A stretch of DNA of 18,630 bases. It comes from CAIMZW01 sp037130455. Its GTDB lineage: Bacteria; Actinomycetota; Actinomycetes; Nanopelagicales; Nanopelagicaceae. The stretch covers positions 1-18,630 of the forward strand of contig JBAXSZ010000034.1 in the NCBI GenBank assembly GCA_037130455.1. The letters run 5' to 3'. A program made the translations under genes and the position numbers. Shown piece after piece: positions 8,320 through 15,342 of the stretch. How positions within the stretch are numbered: the stretch's first letter is position 1; each line of letters begins with the position of its first letter. The notes below the pieces were generated by a model. The model was given only the letters and a program-made list of their open reading frames with translations. It ran no database searches and was not told the origin of the DNA.

Positions 8320-8329
8320 ACGATATCGT
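8320..8329. promoter_or_regulatory. palindrome ACGATATCGT, candidate operator
   Basis: A perfect 10-bp palindrome in the 89-bp spacer between the two TetR-GNAT genes, around the -35 position of the downstream copy. This is a plausible site for autoregulation or cross-regulation by the TetR domains. A 10-bp palindrome alone is weak evidence. Confidence 0.3.
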
Positions 8330-8374
8330 CACATTTCTCCTAGTCTGTACGTTCAGAATAAATAGAGTGGCGGT

Positions 8375-9619
8375 TTATTTGGGCTCCGCAGAAACCTGGT
8401 CAGCTGGCAGACCGGTGCCTTCGGCAAAACCCAACCCTTGCATAACTTTGGTTCGGTAGGGAAAGAGATGATCGTCGTGGGAGATGAAATGGTTGAATCC
8501 CAGGCTCTTTCCCGACAAGACGGTGAAAGCAGTCAGCGAGGTACTTAAACCCTTATTTCGAAAATTGCGAGAAACGATACAGCGATCAATCTCCCGAACC
8601 CCATCGATATCGGTAGTTCGGATAAAGCCAACTAACTCGCTGCCTTCAAAAGCACCGTAAACCATTTGGTTCTGACCCCAGAAATTCAATATCGATTCCA
8701 TTGTGGGCAATGGCTGCAAATCGTCATTGAAATCAGGTAGGTCGCAACTAGAGAGAAAGAGTTCCAAGACGCTACCGGCATACTGGGGACCAATGATTTC
8801 AAAACAATAATCTTTGAAGGTCGAATCCAGATAGGCCGAAGTAATGACCGACAAATCAGTTGTATGTCCAAGTTTCAAATACGAAGTTCGTAGTTCAAGA
8901 ACCAGATCTCCTTCATCTGCTTTGACTTCATCAAGTCTGTAATCCATCTGGACCGGCAGATCTGCTGGATTTAGTTCGGCAGAGTCACTTCGGGGTGGCT
9001 CTTGAGACATCAATTGGTTAAAGAGTAAATTGTCAAAAACTACATCAATGGCTTTAATTCTGGATTCATTCGAAGTAGGAATCGGCGCATTGTGGTCCAA
9101 GATTTGGCCAAGCAGAATGGATTGCACGATGATGGAAACGCTGCGTGGGTCCATTACATAGCTAGACCAACCTCGCGCTAAACAAGTTTCGTAGATCTCA
9201 CTCCACAGTTTTGTTTGCAGCTCTTGAGATTGAGCAAGTCTGGCTTGCATTCGGGGGCGCGCTGATGCCAGGTAAGTCACAGCTAAGTGAATTCTGAAAG
9301 CAGCCTTACCCAAATTGAATTGTTGTTCCACTGCCATCATTCGAACTCGTTCGCGAGCGCGATATCCATTCGTTTCTCGAACTAGGTACTCATGCAAAGT
9401 TGCAACCATAGTCAAAGAATCCTCGCCGAAGATGAGGACTTGGGCTTCTTCTAAGAGTTCGGCGAAATCCGCGAAGTGGTGGTACAACGAGCCTTTACTC
9501 AACCCGGATTCGCGAAGAATTTGCTCGCTGGAAATACTTTCCAAGGAGCCCTTTCGAATCAGTTCCACCGCGGTCTTGATCAGAAGCGACTTAGTCGGAT
9601 TCTGAAATTCGTAAACCAT
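8375..9619 (-). CDS. TetR-GNAT fusion protein, copy 2 (upstream copy)
   Basis: This 414-aa paralogue of the downstream neighbour has the same two-domain plan. A TetR HTH occupies 8-55 (SEQILRES, LSKGSLYHHFADF), and a helical TetR core runs to about 205. A divergent linker (about 205-245) leads to a GNAT-like domain from 246. The GNAT domain has YGAF and LVGFIRT strands, an RNKGLST acetyl-CoA loop (354-360), HFISHDDHLFPYR and KVMQGLGF. It is gaplessly collinear with copy 1 to about residue 400, so the pair arose by tandem duplication of a whole fused gene. Both domains are preserved, which argues that both are used. The ATG at 9619 sits 6 nt after TAGAAT and lacks a Shine-Dalgarno. The C-terminal tail (about 14 aa) is unique to this copy. 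Confidence 0.85.
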   Translation of the reverse strand: MVYEFQNPTKSLLIKTAVELIRKGSLESISSEQILRESGLSKGSLYHHFADFAELLEEAQVLIFGEDSLTMVATLHEYLVRETNGYRARERVRMMAVEQQFNLGKAAFRIHLAVTYLASARPRMQARLAQSQELQTKLWSEIYETCLARGWSSYVMDPRSVSIIVQSILLGQILDHNAPIPTSNESRIKAIDVVFDNLLFNQLMSQEPPRSDSAELNPADLPVQMDYRLDEVKADEGDLVLELRTSYLKLGHTTDLSVITSAYLDSTFKDYCFEIIGPQYAGSVLELFLSSCDLPDFNDDLQPLPTMESILNFWGQNQMVYGAFEGSELVGFIRTTDIDGVREIDRCIVSRNFRNKGLSTSLTAFTVLSGKSLGFNHFISHDDHLFPYRTKVMQGLGFAEGTGLPADQVSAEPK

Positions 9620-9625
9620 GGGTAC

Positions 9626-9631
9626 ATTCTA
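9626..9631 (-). promoter_or_regulatory. -10 box TAGAAT for leaderless TetR-GNAT copy 2
   Basis: TAGAAT on the minus strand lies exactly 6 nt upstream of the ATG at 9619. An inverted repeat GCGGT-6-ACCGC (9632-9647) directly abuts it and may be an operator. A consensus TTGACA exists at 9663-9668 but is too far away (31 bp) to serve this -10. Confidence 0.6.
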
Positions 9632-9695
9632 GCGGTAACCTCACCGCGACCTACATAGATATTGTCAAGAACCCAATTATGTACTGCCAGTTTAG

Positions 9696-10325
9696 TTAAG
9701 CGTTCTCCAGCGCCATCTTGATGACCTCGACATACTGAGCCACATTTGCCGCACCAGGCAAGGCATAGCTCCTAGCAAAGACAGTAAACGGTACGCCCGT
9801 TATACCTAATTCACGGGCATGTGCTTCGTCACTTCGAACTTCCTCTGTGAATCGATCAGATCCAAGCACCTGGCTGATCTCCTGCGCTGGAACGCCGAAA
9901 GCGCTTGCGATTCGAATTAAGGTTCCATCTTCATAGGGATTGGAAACCCCCGCAAAATACTCATTTTGGACGGCTTCAAAAACTTCAGTTCCTACCCCGT
10001 AATTGGCAGCAAGATGCATGATGCGATGGACGTTAAATGTATTTGCGTGCAATCGCTCGTGGTTAAATGCCAAACCTTCGGCTTGGGCCAAATCAGAAAC
10101 TCGGGTCTCCATAGCCAGGATGTTTTGCGCTGATTCGCCAAATTTCTTTTCCAGCATCTGCGAAATTGGTTCCGGGCTATAGGTGGCATTGGCATCTAAT
10201 TCGAAAGAATGTAAAACCAGTTCCACTTTATCCGTCAGACCAACAATCTCGATCGCCTTATGCAATCTAGCCTTGCCAATGTAACACCAAGGGCACCCTA
10301 GATCAGTCCACATATCAATTCGCAT
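9696..10325 (-). CDS. DsbA family oxidoreductase, FrnE-like
   Basis: A 209-aa thioredoxin-fold protein with an inserted helical domain, the layout of FrnE/2-hydroxychromene-2-carboxylate isomerase-type DsbA proteins. The redox motif is C11-P-W-C14 directly after the first strand, and the cis-proline loop is GITGVP (P179). There is no signal peptide, so it is cytoplasmic. Members act as thiol-disulfide oxidoreductases or in aromatic polyketide/naphthalene metabolism, but no such pathway is next to it, so a general redox role is the safer reading. Length and motifs are complete. Upstream on its strand TAAAAT lies 10 nt before the ATG, so the leader is very short or absent. It is divergent from rarA across a 111-bp spacer in which I saw no RNA gene. 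Confidence 0.92.
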   Translation of the reverse strand: MRIDMWTDLGCPWCYIGKARLHKAIEIVGLTDKVELVLHSFELDANATYSPEPISQMLEKKFGESAQNILAMETRVSDLAQAEGLAFNHERLHANTFNVHRIMHLAANYGVGTEVFEAVQNEYFAGVSNPYEDGTLIRIASAFGVPAQEISQVLGSDRFTEEVRSDEAHARELGITGVPFTVFARSYALPGAANVAQYVEVIKMALENA

Positions 10326-10436
10326 GAGGTGAATTATTTTACCAGCCCTTGGAACTCCCAGGATTTTGATTCAGCTCATGCCGAACCTAACCCGCCAAAG
10401 TAGCCAAGCGGTAGAGTTCCAGTTCACGAAGTTGGG

Positions 10437-11756
10437 ATGTATATGGATGAATTTCGCGCCGCGCAATCCGGCGCACCGCTGGCAGTCCGACTTCGTCCTG
10501 CCAATATTCAAGAACTTCTGGGGCAGAAACACTTGCTTCAACCGGGTTCACCGCTCATGCGATTAATCCAAGGCGATGAGAAACACATCACGAGCATCCT
10601 CCTGTATGGCCCACCTGGAAGTGGCAAGACCACCTTAGCCAAGATGATCGCCTACTCCGATTCCCGAAATTTCGTTGAACTCTCTGCAGTCAGTTCTGGC
10701 GTAGCGCAAGTTCGAGATGTACTGACCCAAGCGCAGCAGCAATTGCTCCAAGAAAATAGAGAGACCGTACTTTTCATTGACGAGGTACATCGCTTCTCGA
10801 AAGCGCAACAAGATGCCCTACTGCCAGGGGTTGAAAACCGGTGGGTGACGCTCGTTGCCGCCACTACTGAAAATCCTTCCTTCTCCATTATTTCACCGTT
10901 GCTCTCGCGCTCCATCGTTCTGACTTTGCGCGCTATTCCCGATCTGGATATCCAATCTCTTATCAATAGAGCGATTACTGATGAACGCGGATTGAACAAC
11001 GAAGTCACCATTGCGCCTGCAGCATTGGACTCACTGATTCGCCTCTCCGCAGGCGATGCCCGCAGGGCACTGACTTATCTTGAAGCTGCGGCTGGAGCTG
11101 CTGCCGGCGAAATCACTACCGAAGTATTGAGTCGAGCCGTCGATCGAGTAATAGAAAACTACGATCGCGGCGGCGATAATCATTATGACGTTGCCAGCGC
11201 CTTGATTAAAAGTATCCGAGGTTCCGATGTGGATGCGGCACTCCATTATTTGGCACGAGCGCTGGAATCAGGTGAGGATCCACGTTTTATTGCCCGGCGG
11301 GTCATGATCAGCGCCAGTGAAGATATTGGCATTGCCGACCCAGGAGCACTTGGATTAACCGTTGCTGCCGCTCAAGCGGTTGCAATGGTGGGAATGCCGG
11401 AAGCTCGAATCATCTTGGCCGAGGCCGTTACTTATTTGGCATGCGCTCCGAAATCCAACGCCGCTTACCTTGCGATTGAAGCGGCCATTGCCGATATTCG
11501 CGCCGCAAAATCCGGACCCATTCCGCCACATTTACGAGATGCCAATTCTGGCGCTCTGCGAGACAGTGCGGTCGCCGATGCTAGAGAATCTGATTCGTAT
11601 ATTTACCCACACGATCTTCCACATGCAGTAGCGGCGCAGCAGTACTTGCCCGACGCCTTAGTGGGAAGCGAGTATTACCACCCAACAACTCACGGGTATG
11701 AAGCGCGAGTTAAAACCGCCTTAGAACAAATCCGCAATATGCTCCGAAGAACCTGA
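10437..11756 (+). CDS. rarA: replication-associated recombination protein A (RarA/MgsA AAA+ ATPase)
   Basis: A 439-aa clamp-loader-related AAA+ ATPase that acts at stalled replication forks. Walker A is GPPGSGKT (58-65), Walker B is LFIDEVHRF (112-120), sensor 1 is TTEN (143-146) and the arginine finger lies in LLSRS (Arg158). A GDARRAL sensor-2 helix follows, then the MgsA C-terminal tetramerisation region with RRVMISASEDIGIADP and the YHPTTHGYE end. All family hallmarks and the full length are present. Two in-frame ATGs (10437 and 10443) are possible starts, and the ribosome binding site is weak. The gene stands alone on the plus strand and ends in a spacer with a hairpin terminator shared with the convergent DUF4386 gene. 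Confidence 0.97.
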   Translation: MYMDEFRAAQSGAPLAVRLRPANIQELLGQKHLLQPGSPLMRLIQGDEKHITSILLYGPPGSGKTTLAKMIAYSDSRNFVELSAVSSGVAQVRDVLTQAQQQLLQENRETVLFIDEVHRFSKAQQDALLPGVENRWVTLVAATTENPSFSIISPLLSRSIVLTLRAIPDLDIQSLINRAITDERGLNNEVTIAPAALDSLIRLSAGDARRALTYLEAAAGAAAGEITTEVLSRAVDRVIENYDRGGDNHYDVASALIKSIRGSDVDAALHYLARALESGEDPRFIARRVMISASEDIGIADPGALGLTVAAAQAVAMVGMPEARIILAEAVTYLACAPKSNAAYLAIEAAIADIRAAKSGPIPPHLRDANSGALRDSAVADARESDSYIYPHDLPHAVAAQQYLPDALVGSEYYHPTTHGYEARVKTALEQIRNMLRRT

Positions 11757-11776
11757 TCAAAACAATCGTATGAGCG

Positions 11777-11812
11777 AAAAGAAAGACCTCCCATCGAAAC
11801 CGATGAGAGGTC
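11777..11812. terminator. hairpin terminator between convergent rarA and DUF4386 gene
   Basis: GACCTC and CATCG pair with CGATG and GAGGTC (11785-11812), giving an 11-bp stem with one mismatch and an AAAC loop. On the minus strand it is followed by TTTCTTTTC, a U-rich tail, so it mainly terminates the DUF4386 gene. On the plus strand it may stop rarA less efficiently. A close relative of this element lies at 15343-15382. Confidence 0.75.
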
Positions 11813-11828
11813 ATCATTGATAATGAGA

Positions 11829-12545
11829 TTACACAGTGAGCAATTCTTCATCAACACGTTCAGCCGTAGATACCTTCAACAGCGATAGTGCCTTTGATTT
11901 AAAACCTCTGAAGAATAGGAAACTTGCAAGGCTGATCTCCCAGGCAAAGACTGGGATTGTGGCGAAAACTGTTGCCTTTGATACTTGATCGATTACCCCA
12001 AAGAGTTGCAAAGTTGCAGAGACGAAGAGCAGCGCTCCCCCAACGAGTCCGAGCAATGGGATAAATCGAGCCACCAATCCTGAACGACGAAGTACGAAGG
12101 CAAGCGTCATCGTATTGAATGCGCATACCAAACCTGGTCCCAAGATAAAGGAATAGTTGTGCATCGAAACCAGAACGCTTTCAATCCCAATGGTGCCAAC
12201 CGTTCCGGGTAGATCGCGACGCATGGTAAGCAGTGACAATAGCGGCAGGGTTCCAACCATCATGATGCCAGCCTCTAGAGTACGAAGGACTACATAACCT
12301 AGGGCAAAGCTTTCGCTCTGACGCTTCACGATTGGATAAAGCGCTAATCCAGTACCGATATTGGCCAGGGCTGCCAGGATTTCAAGGAAGGCACCTGAAA
12401 TAATGTGACCCTTGGAAATTGATCCAAATGAATAAACCGCGTGGTTAAGAATCGGGCCGTACATCGCAAGTCCGAGAATTGATGTAACCCAAGTGATGAA
12501 ATAAAAGATGGCGGCAATGCGGGCGTTATTCCTAGTTGCGTTCAT
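11829..12545 (-). CDS. DUF4386 domain-containing integral membrane protein
   Basis: A 238-aa hydrophobic protein with about six membrane segments. The sequence order (R-N-A-R-I-A-A start, ALYPIVKRQSES, LGYVVLRTLEA, and C-terminal GVIDQVS) matches the DUF4386 family of uncharacterised membrane proteins. The open frame extends to 12728 but would run through the divergent tetR gene and its promoter. The ATG at 12545 has AGAGG five nucleotides upstream and gives the normal family start. It is divergently transcribed from a TetR repressor. A consensus promoter (TTGACA, 17-bp spacer, TACAGT) whose spacer holds an operator indicates that the repressor controls it. Function is unknown; a role in responding to a small hydrophobic compound is inferred only from the regulator. 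Confidence 0.88.
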   Translation of the reverse strand: MNATRNNARIAAIFYFITWVTSILGLAMYGPILNHAVYSFGSISKGHIISGAFLEILAALANIGTGLALYPIVKRQSESFALGYVVLRTLEAGIMMVGTLPLLSLLTMRRDLPGTVGTIGIESVLVSMHNYSFILGPGLVCAFNTMTLAFVLRRSGLVARFIPLLGLVGGALLFVSATLQLFGVIDQVSKATVFATIPVFAWEISLASFLFFRGFKSKALSLLKVSTAERVDEELLTV

Positions 12546-12568
12546 AAGAACCTCTTCAGAGTGATGAG

Positions 12569-12583
12569 GCGTACGGTGTACAC
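12569..12583. promoter_or_regulatory. TetR operator O1
   Basis: This 15-bp site (GTAC-GGT-GTACAC core) matches the perfect palindrome at 12604-12618 at 13 of 15 positions, with centres 35 bp apart. It also contains the perfect 10-bp palindrome GGTGTACACC (12575-12584). It lies just downstream of the expected start of the DUF4386 transcript and upstream of the tetR -35. Confidence 0.65.
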
Positions 12584-12584
12584 C

Positions 12585-12612
12585 TTGAGAAGTAGAACTG
12601 TAGGTGTACGAT
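12585..12612 (+). promoter_or_regulatory. tetR promoter, leaderless
   Basis: TTGAGA (12585-12590), a 16-bp spacer and TACGAT (12607-12612) end exactly 6 nt before the ATG at 12619. The transcript should therefore start at or next to the start codon. The -10 lies within operator O2, which implies autorepression. Confidence 0.65.
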
Positions 12613-12625
12613 GTACACATGTCAA
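12597..12625 (-). promoter_or_regulatory. promoter of the DUF4386 gene
   Basis: On the minus strand a consensus TTGACA (12620-12625) and TACAGT (12597-12602) are separated by exactly 17 bp. Operator O2 fills this spacer, so bound repressor would block RNA polymerase on both strands. The -35 overlaps the first codons of tetR. Confidence 0.75.
12604..12618. promoter_or_regulatory. TetR operator O2
   Basis: GTGTAC-GAT-GTACAC is a perfect 6-3-6 palindrome directly abutting the tetR ATG. It overlaps the tetR -10 and sits between the -35 and -10 of the divergent gene. Confidence 0.75.
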
Positions 12626-13371
12626 CTCCTAAGAAGAGCTCACCCTCCAGGCTCCCCCTTAACCCAGAGCGCGTCTGGCTCGCGGCAGTTGAGTTGGCCG
12701 ACGAATCAGGTTTGGAATCCCTAAACATGCGGGCATTAGCTCAAGAGTTAGGTGTTGTTCCCATGGCGCTCTACAAACATGTAGCGAACAAGGAAGAGCT
12801 CTTGGACAAAATGATTGACGCCATCGTGCGCGAAATTGATCCCTTGGAAGAAACGGATGATTGGAAGGGCGCGCTTCGCCATCGAATCCTCTCCGCTCGC
12901 CAAGTTCTGCTCCGCCACCCTTGGGCGCCGCATGTGATTGAGTCTCGCTCCAGCGCCTCTCCGATAGTTCTGGATTACATGGATTCGCTCATCGGAATAT
13001 TTCTCAAAGCCGGGTTTTCGCTGGACCTCACCCATCATGCAATGCATGCCTTGGGAAGCAGAATGTGGGGCTTTATTCAGGAAGTTTTTCCGACGCCAAC
13101 GCCACCTAGCGATCCAGAATTATTGGCAGCCATGTTTGCTCAATGGTCTATCAGATATCCGAACATCATTGAAATGGCAACGGCAGCAAATCACAAGGAT
13201 GAATCAACAGTCACGCAAGGTTGCGACGATCAATTTGAATTTGAGTTTGCCCTGGATTTGCTTCTGGATGGTTTCGAGCGAATGCACAAATCTGGTTGGA
13301 GATCGCAACCATCCGTAGGATCGAATGCCCTTCCTTTGGAGTCAGCCGTACGAGGAAAACGTAAAAAGTAG
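12619..13371 (+). CDS. TetR/AcrR family transcriptional regulator (tetracycline-repressor-type C-terminal domain)
   Basis: A 250-aa repressor. The N-terminal HTH is clear (LNMRALAQELGVVPMALYKHV, then KEELLD) and is followed by a long helical domain with the acidic, Trp-containing segments typical of TetR_C_1. The C-terminus is basic (RGKRKK). The frame opens at 12604, but an ATG there would lie in the operator. The ATG at 12619 sits 6 nt after a TACGAT -10 and gives the usual short N-terminal arm. It most likely represses itself and the divergent DUF4386 gene through operators O1 and O2. The inducer is unknown. Confidence 0.92.
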   Translation: MSTPKKSSPSRLPLNPERVWLAAVELADESGLESLNMRALAQELGVVPMALYKHVANKEELLDKMIDAIVREIDPLEETDDWKGALRHRILSARQVLLRHPWAPHVIESRSSASPIVLDYMDSLIGIFLKAGFSLDLTHHAMHALGSRMWGFIQEVFPTPTPPSDPELLAAMFAQWSIRYPNIIEMATAANHKDESTVTQGCDDQFEFEFALDLLLDGFERMHKSGWRSQPSVGSNALPLESAVRGKRKK

Positions 13372-13384
13372 GAAGGGTTGTTGT

Positions 13385-13410
13385 AGCCAGTCGCACTCAA
13401 TTGATTGGCT
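13385..13410. terminator. possible hairpin between convergent genes
   Basis: AGCCAGTC pairs with GATTGGCT (one G-T pair) across a 10-nt loop in the 58-bp spacer between tetR and the convergent small membrane gene. No strong U-tract follows on either strand, so terminator function is weakly supported. Confidence 0.35.
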
Positions 13411-13429
13411 CAATTAGTTCTAGATTTAG

Positions 13430-13675
13430 CTAGACATTTTTGCGAGCGAGAAACATCCCATAAGTTTTCATCAATTTTGGCACAACGATATAAACGGCCA
13501 GCGGGACAACCACGATGGATAACACAAAGGCGCGAAGGATAGGCGACCAGTGAGCGTCGAACGGTTTGATGGCATAGAAGCCGATGGAAACCAATGGAAA
13601 AATTGCGGTCCACGTGATCATTGCTCTTACATGAACCGAAGGTGGAGCGGTGGGGACTAATGGCCGTGAAGTCAT
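13430..13675 (-). CDS. small two-helix membrane protein resembling the C-terminal domain of COG3224 monooxygenase-like proteins
   Basis: An 81-aa protein with a short polar N-terminus, two membrane segments (about 18-37 and 48-68) and a basic C-terminus. The pattern of WTAIFPL in helix 1 and a Val-rich VVVPLAVY ending in VVPKLM in helix 2 resembles the membrane tail of membrane-anchored antibiotic-biosynthesis-monooxygenase-like proteins. Here that catalytic domain is absent. The ATG at 13675 has an AAAGGAAA ribosome binding site that begins at the stop of the upstream flavoprotein gene 13 bp away, so the two are co-transcribed. It could anchor or assist the flavoprotein at the membrane. The family resemblance is from memory and moderately sure. 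Confidence 0.7.
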   Translation of the reverse strand: MTSRPLVPTAPPSVHVRAMITWTAIFPLVSIGFYAIKPFDAHWSPILRAFVLSIVVVPLAVYIVVPKLMKTYGMFLARKNV

Positions 13676-13688
13676 AATGTATTTCCTT

Positions 13689-14621
13689 TCAATAGGTGTT
13701 GAGGTGAGTTAGATCTTTTTGAAGCAGCCACCCACTTATTGCAATGGCACTTGCACTTCCTGCACCAGCAGCCGTAATGACTTGTGCAAATGGATTTACG
13801 ACATTTCCTGCCGCCCAAACGCCGGAAACGCTGGTTTGTCCAAATTCATTCACTTGGATGTAATCGGTCACCGAATTTACCTGACAATTAAGTGATTTAA
13901 GAAGATGATCATTGGGCTTCATCCTCGGAGCCACGAAAATTGCATCGCAATCCAGGATTGTTCCATCATCAAAGGCAACTCCGCTTAAGGTGTCAACTTC
14001 TCCAAGAATGTGAGTGACAGTCGAGCCAATGATTCTCACACCCATGCTTTCGAGACTATGTACTTCAGCAGCCGTTAGCTCTTGGTCGTTCACAAGGAAA
14101 TCAACATGGTTGCTATAGCGTCGTAATAATCCCGCCTGCTTGATGGACATTTCTTTCATATTGCCGGCGATAACAGCGATTCTTTGATTAAGAACTTCAT
14201 ATCCATGGCAGTACGGGCAATGGTGGACAAGAGACCCCCAACGTTCTGGCACACCTGGGATTGATGGGATTTCGTCCGTGAGCCCAGTAGCGACAAGTAA
14301 AGCTCGACTGGTTTGAATGCCCCCGTTTTCCAGTTGCACTTGAAAGGTGTCATCCGGCTTCAGCACAACTGCGCTGACATTGATCTGCTCGATATCGGCT
14401 CCATACTTGAGAATCTCGGCCCTGCCAGCAGCGAGAAATTCTGCTGGGGCTATTCCGTCGCGGGAAAGAAATCCATGCATTTGATGCGCCGGGGCATTTC
14501 TCGGTGCTCCCCCATCAATGATGAGAACATCTAATTGGGCTCTGGCTAGAACCAAGGCCGCGCTCAAACCTGCTGCTGACCCGCCAATAATTATTACGTC
14601 TCGATCTGCGTTTGATGCCAT
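13689..14621 (-). CDS. thioredoxin-reductase-like NAD(P)/FAD-dependent oxidoreductase
   Basis: A 310-aa flavoprotein of the thioredoxin reductase fold. The FAD site is IIIGGSAAGLSAA (G13, G14, G18). A redox-type disulfide C135-P-Y-C138 sits where thioredoxin reductase has CATC. The C-terminal FAD motif is VWAAGNVVNP, with Asn replacing the Asp of canonical GD, as in the non-thioredoxin subfamily often found beside XRE-cupin regulators. The start at 14621 has GGAGGT at the right distance; the longer frame to 14705 would overlap the divergent regulator. It is followed by a two-helix membrane protein in the same operon. The electron acceptor is unknown. A role in oxidative or electrophile stress, or in detoxification under control of the neighbouring regulator, is inferred. 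Confidence 0.9.
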   Translation of the reverse strand: MASNADRDVIIIGGSAAGLSAALVLARAQLDVLIIDGGAPRNAPAHQMHGFLSRDGIAPAEFLAAGRAEILKYGADIEQINVSAVVLKPDDTFQVQLENGGIQTSRALLVATGLTDEIPSIPGVPERWGSLVHHCPYCHGYEVLNQRIAVIAGNMKEMSIKQAGLLRRYSNHVDFLVNDQELTAAEVHSLESMGVRIIGSTVTHILGEVDTLSGVAFDDGTILDCDAIFVAPRMKPNDHLLKSLNCQVNSVTDYIQVNEFGQTSVSGVWAAGNVVNPFAQVITAAGAGSASAIAISGWLLQKDLTHLNTY

Positions 14622-14667
14622 CGTTACCACCTCCGATGCGAAGATTCCCATCGATGTCGAATCCACA

Positions 14668-14681
14668 GCAACATCTGTTGC
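14668..14681. promoter_or_regulatory. inverted repeat GCAACA-TC-TGTTGC, candidate operator of the XRE regulator
   Basis: A perfect 6-2-6 palindrome in the 91-bp divergent spacer. It overlaps a possible -35 (TTGCCG, 14678-14683) of the XRE gene, which is followed by a 17-bp gap, TTCAAT and, 6 nt on, the ATG at 14713. Its position suits control of both divergent genes. Confidence 0.5.
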
Positions 14682-14712
14682 CGAAATGGGAACGCGCTGC
14701 TTCAATGAGCAG

Positions 14713-15312
14713 ATGAGCGCTTCACCCAGAATTGAATCGGAACTTGGTCAGATCGCCCCACGTTTGCGGCGAGCACGGGATAAGAAGAATATGAGTTTGG
14801 CCGAGCTGGCAACAGCAACGAGGATTTCCAAAAGCACGCTCTCTCGACTTGAATCCGGATTGCGAAAACCAAGTCTTGAACTTCTCCTCCCCATTACCGC
14901 CGCTTTAGCGGTGCCTTTTGATGAGATTGTTTCGCCACCCCGAGTTGTCGACCCAAGAGTTCTACAAAAATCCACGCGATCGGACGGGCGCATTCTGGTG
15001 CCCCTCTCAAAGCATCAGGGGGAACTCCAAGCGTTCAAGGTCACGATCCCTGGTTCAGATAACGTTCCCATTCACAACGGGAAAATTCATGCCGGTCACG
15101 AGTGGCTCTTTGTTCTTTCTGGGAAGCTACGTCTTATTCTTGGTGAACATGACGTCATCATGGAACAAGGTGAAGCGGCCGAGTTCGACACGCTCAACCC
15201 TCATTGGTTTGGCTCGGCAGATGGTGCGCCAGTAGAGATTTTAAGTATGTTCGGAAAACAAGGTCAGCGCATACATTTACGCGCAAAATCCAAACCAAAG
15301 GCGCACGGTTAG
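14713..15312 (+). CDS. XRE family transcriptional regulator with C-terminal cupin domain
   Basis: A 199-aa two-domain regulator. The HTH_3 domain covers about 14-68 (LAELATATRISKSTLSRLESG, then KPSLELL). A cupin sensor domain covers about 105-182, with metal- or ligand-site-like H126, H129, E130 and H164 in the two cupin motifs. The open frame extends to 14518 but overlaps the divergent flavoprotein. The ATG at 14713 gives the standard short N-terminus and has a TTCAAT box 6 nt upstream. An ATG at 14686 is an alternative start. Divergent pairing with this class of FAD oxidoreductase is a common actinobacterial arrangement, which supports it as the local regulator. Confidence 0.9.
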   Translation: MSASPRIESELGQIAPRLRRARDKKNMSLAELATATRISKSTLSRLESGLRKPSLELLLPITAALAVPFDEIVSPPRVVDPRVLQKSTRSDGRILVPLSKHQGELQAFKVTIPGSDNVPIHNGKIHAGHEWLFVLSGKLRLILGEHDVIMEQGEAAEFDTLNPHWFGSADGAPVEILSMFGKQGQRIHLRAKSKPKAHG

Positions 15313-15342
15313 AGGATTCGAAACCCGCTAGGGGCACTCGCA

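Noticed and set aside
9663..9668. Consensus -35 TTGACA for TetR-GNAT copy 2
   Set aside because: It lies 31 bp from the TAGAAT box, and no -10 box is found at 16-18 bp from it.
10398..10436. tRNA-like fragment (GCCAAGCGGTAGAG, similar to a D-arm) upstream of rarA
   Set aside because: No acceptor stem, anticodon arm or T-arm can be built around it, and it runs into the rarA start.
12546..12728. N-terminal extension of the DUF4386 gene to a start at 12728
   Set aside because: It would overlap tetR and cross both promoters; the start at 12545 has a good ribosome binding site and matches the family N-terminus.
14622..14705. Longer N-terminus for the flavoprotein
   Set aside because: GGAGGT directly precedes the ATG at 14621, and the FAD motif then falls at the normal position.
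14518..14712. Longer N-terminus for the XRE regulator
   Set aside because: It is antisense to the flavoprotein gene, with no regulator-like sequence before the HTH.
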